DNA of 7,192 bases, taken from positions 1 to 7,192 of the forward strand of contig JAICXG010000147.1 in NCBI GenBank assembly GCA_025980625.1, written 5' to 3'. The position numbers and the translations under genes were made by a program. Positions within the stretch are counted from its first letter, which is position 1; every line of letters starts with the position of its first letter. This stretch comes from Chthoniobacterales bacterium (GTDB taxonomy: Bacteria; Verrucomicrobiota; Verrucomicrobiia; Chthoniobacterales; UBA10450). Positions 5,627 to 7,192 of this stretch are shown piece by piece. The notes under the pieces are model-generated. The model ran no database searches. It was not told the origin of the DNA and saw nothing but the letters and a program-made list of their open reading frames with translations.

Positions 5627-6217
5627 ATGGCGATCGAAGATTTCCCGGAAATCATACGGAGAAACTACGAGATTCGGGAGTGGCGACACGCTTCGGCAAT
5701 ACTCCAAACCGACTTCCCGAATGAATATCGCGACCTCTGCGAAGTGCTAGGTGGTTTCAGCATTGGTAAGAGCCAATTATTGAGCCGTGGTGGGAGAAAG
5801 ACCGATATCGCCGGCTGGATTGATACGCAGTTCTACGCTCGTGGCTGGAAGGAAAAACATTTTGATACTAAGATCGTCGTCGACGCGACAGAGCTTCAGT
5901 CGCCGACTCACAAAGTGGATTGCTTCAGGAATCGTGTCGCGCTGGAAGTGGAATGGAATAACAAGGACCCATTCTTTGATCGTGATCTCAATAATTTTCG
6001 GCTTCTCTTTGAACTCCGCGCAGTTTCGATCGGTATCGTTGTTACCCGTTCTGACGAACTGCAGGGCGTCTTCAGAGAACTAAGAATCGGCGACAAATAT
6101 GGCGCGAGTACGACACATTGGGGAAAGCGCCTGCCCCGAATCGAGGGTGGTGGCGGAGGAGGTTGTCCAATCCTCGCCTTTGGGATAAGGAGAAGCTTGT
6201 ATGACGAAAGTCGTTAG
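5627..6217 (+). CDS. BglII/BstYI-like type II restriction endonuclease
   Basis: A 196-residue protein resembling the BglII/BstYI endonuclease family, which cuts unmethylated DNA at a short palindrome. Key stretch: HKVDCFRNRVALEVEWNNKD (95-114), where Asp98-x8-Glu107-Val-Glu109 has the same spacing as the Asp84-x8-Glu93-Val-Gln95 metal site of BglII, with Glu in place of Gln as in BamHI's E-x-E. FFDRDLNNFRLLFELRAVSIGIVVTR (116-141) continues the core fold. Near the C-terminus a six-glycine run (PRIEGGGGGGCPILAFGI) may be a flexible DNA-contacting loop. Start: an ATG at 5627 gives MAIEDFPEIIRRNYE, with GGAG at 5619-5622, 4 bases upstream; ATGs at 5603 and 5537 are in frame but add residues without family pattern. 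The stop overlaps the methyltransferase start by 17 bases, so the two are co-translated partners. Stretches within it are clearly AT-richer than the neighbours. Recognition sequence cannot be inferred. Confidence 0.85.
   Translation: MAIEDFPEIIRRNYEIREWRHASAILQTDFPNEYRDLCEVLGGFSIGKSQLLSRGGRKTDIAGWIDTQFYARGWKEKHFDTKIVVDATELQSPTHKVDCFRNRVALEVEWNNKDPFFDRDLNNFRLLFELRAVSIGIVVTRSDELQGVFRELRIGDKYGASTTHWGKRLPRIEGGGGGGCPILAFGIRRSLYDESR
6187..6192 (+). promoter_or_regulatory. Strong ribosome binding site of the methyltransferase inside the endonuclease gene
   Basis: AAGGAG ends 8 bases before the ATG at 6201 and is the clearest Shine-Dalgarno in the window. Most other genes here lack one. It would secure methyltransferase translation independent of the overlapping upstream gene. 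Confidence 0.7.
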
Positions 6218-6902
6218 CGCGACGCTTCCCACGCCAGCGGTAGATTTAACCAAAAAAGTATGGGGCCGTTTTGGGACAATTCTTGCGGATCCGCCTTGGC
6301 AGTTTCAGAACCGCACGGGAAAGGTCGCTCCCGAACACCGACGTCTGCTGCGGTATCCGACAATGGAGTTGCAGGAAATTGTAGATTTGCCGGTGGCCAG
6401 CTTTGTCGGGGCACGGTCTCATCTCTACCTTTGGGTCCCTAATGCGCTGCTGCAAGAAGGTCTGCAGGTGATGAAGGCCTGGGGTTTCACCTACAAAGCT
6501 AATATCGTTTGGTTCAAGGTGCGGAAAGATGGTGGTCCAGATGGTAGAGGAGTGGGTTTTTATTTTCGCAATGTTACCGAACTGCTGTTATTCGGCGTTC
6601 GAGGCAGCATGCGAACCTTACAAGCGGGTCGCACGCAAGTGAACATCCTCGCGACACGTAAACGTGAGCATTCCAGAAAACCTGATGAGGTCTACGACAT
6701 CATCGAATCATGTTCCACGGGGCCGTATCTGGAGTTATTCGCCAGGTTTCGAAGGGAAGGTTGGCAGCAATGGGGTAACGAAGACGTTGAACAAAATGCG
6801 GCCGCCAATGTTGCCCACCGAAAGGGGCACATTGAACCCCAATTACGTCTCCTCGAATCGCCGAAAGGTTATCGCGGGAATAGCTGTCGAACCGTATCGT
6901 AA
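6201..6902 (+). CDS. MT-A70-family adenine-N6 DNA methyltransferase (modification partner)
   Basis: A 233-residue methyltransferase. The catalytic motif Asp30-Pro-Pro-Trp33 sits in FGTILADPPWQF, as in the MT-A70 family, whose DNA members methylate adenine N6 using S-adenosylmethionine. Further family marks: YPTMELQEI (52-60), HLYLWVPNALLQEGLQVMKAWGF (74-96), ANIVWFKV (100-107), HSRKPDEVYDIIE (157-169) and the C-terminal cofactor segment YLELFARFRREGWQQWGNE (176-194). The last 39 residues have no pattern I recognise. The ATG at 6201 has a strong AAGGAG; the gene overlaps the endonuclease by 17 bases, the tight coupling expected for a restriction-modification pair in which this enzyme protects host DNA. 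An orphan regulatory methyltransferase is less likely given that neighbour. The target sequence is unknown, but the MT-A70-like class includes modification enzymes related to M.MunI (established family knowledge). Confidence 0.92.
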   Translation: MTKVVSATLPTPAVDLTKKVWGRFGTILADPPWQFQNRTGKVAPEHRRLLRYPTMELQEIVDLPVASFVGARSHLYLWVPNALLQEGLQVMKAWGFTYKANIVWFKVRKDGGPDGRGVGFYFRNVTELLLFGVRGSMRTLQAGRTQVNILATRKREHSRKPDEVYDIIESCSTGPYLELFARFRREGWQQWGNEDVEQNAAANVAHRKGHIEPQLRLLESPKGYRGNSCRTVS

Positions 6903-6955
6903 CTTATCTGAGTCTCGTGAGTGCCTGCCCCGGGACGCGCCAAACGGTGGCTGTA

Positions 6956-6975
6956 AATCGCGGCTTTCTGCGATT
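6956..6975 (+). terminator. Hairpin between convergent methyltransferase and hydrolase genes
   Basis: AATCGCGG (6956-6963) pairs with CTGCGATT (6968-6975) around a CTTT loop: eight pairs including one G-U when read on the plus strand. It lies 54 bases after the methyltransferase stop and 28 before the convergent hydrolase stop. The downstream sequence is only mildly T-rich, so termination is plausible but unproven. Confidence 0.35.
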
Positions 6976-7002
6976 GCTCTCGCTTTGCCCGTCGTCCCCG
7001 CC

Positions 7003-7191
7003 CTAATCCAACAGGCGTTGCTCGAGGCCGGCGTAGGCGTCAATGCGGCGGTCGCGGAGGAAAGGCCAATGGGTGCGATGCTCGTTGACTCGCGCCCATT
7101 CCACATCGGCGAAAATGATTTCCTCGCGATCGACACTTGCCTTCGCTAAAATCTCGCCGCTCGGCGCGACGATGAAGCTTTGGCCCCAGAA
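7003..7191 (-). CDS. aguB: Carbon-nitrogen hydrolase, probably N-carbamoylputrescine amidase, C-terminal end (5' end outside window)
   Basis: On the minus strand a frame enters from the right edge and runs 62 codons to TAG at 7003-7005. It reads FWGQSFIVAPSGEILAKASV, then DREEIIFADVEW, and later THWPFLRDRRIDAYAGLEQR. FxGxSFIxxPxGxIxAxA and the W-x-F-R-D-R-R-x-D-x-Y signature are typical of the C-terminus of nitrilase-superfamily amidases of the N-carbamoylputrescine amidase branch (AguB, EC 3.5.1.53), which make putrescine from agmatine-derived N-carbamoylputrescine in the cytoplasm. The catalytic Glu-Lys-Cys residues lie outside the window, so the exact amidase type is inferred from the tail. 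Agmatine deiminase, the usual partner, is not in view. It is convergent with the methyltransferase gene. Confidence 0.8.
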   Translation of the reverse strand, partial: FWGQSFIVAPSGEILAKASVDREEIIFADVEWARVNEHRTHWPFLRDRRIDAYAGLEQRLLD

Positions 7192-7192
7192 C

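Noticed and set aside
5519..5707. Minus-strand frame ending ELAQHAARLT as a possible remnant gene
   Set aside because: It overlaps the endonuclease start and I can match it to no family.
6664..7149. Plus-strand open frame running from the methyltransferase into the right end
   Set aside because: It overlaps the methyltransferase and lies antisense to the recognisable hydrolase tail.
1..7192. CRISPR array, tRNA, rRNA, insertion sequence or phage genes
   Set aside because: No regularly spaced repeats, cloverleaf, transposase or integrase sequence was found on either strand by eye.

Overview
The window looks like a stretch of chromosome from a Gram-negative bacterium of moderately high GC content. 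An outer-membrane TonB-dependent receptor end and a secreted Cu/Zn superoxide dismutase point to an outer membrane and periplasm. The gene style (few Shine-Dalgarno sites, a TTG start, GC-rich codons) would fit a soil Verrucomicrobium or a similar phylum, but no rRNA or other decisive marker is present, so the placement is a guess.

Layout, left to right. (1) 3-509, plus strand: the C-terminal end of a TonB-dependent receptor cut by the window edge. (2) 510-1064: no intact gene. It holds the N-terminal remnant of a PQQ-dependent alcohol dehydrogenase, broken by a one-base frameshift and cut off after about 80 codons, directly abutting an unidentified minus-strand fragment (833-937). (3) 1065-4055, minus strand: thioredoxin reductase (trxB), then a GT4 glycosyltransferase with a TTG start, then a GNAT-like acyltransferase. 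The trxB/glycosyltransferase gap is full of inverted repeats, and a perfect palindrome covers the trxB stop codon. (4) 4103-4897, plus: an Fpg/Nei-type DNA glycosylase, divergent from trxB, with a Cys-to-His change in its zinc finger. (5) 4911-5450, minus: sodC, convergent with the glycosylase. (6) 5627-6902, plus: a compact two-gene restriction-modification cassette, a BglII/BstYI-like endonuclease overlapping an MT-A70-type adenine methyltransferase. (7) 7003-7191, minus: the C-terminal 62 residues of a carbon-nitrogen hydrolase, probably N-carbamoylputrescine amidase, running off the right edge.

How the parts relate: trxB, sodC and the DNA glycosylase are all oxidative-stress or repair functions, but they lie on different strands and are not one operon. 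The restriction-modification cassette is self-contained, has AT-richer stretches, and is the best candidate for acquired DNA. The most unusual non-coding signals are a nine-base word, TCGTTAGGC, found five times within 2 kb, and the folded intergenic element between trxB and the glycosyltransferase. I see no clearly new multi-gene system.
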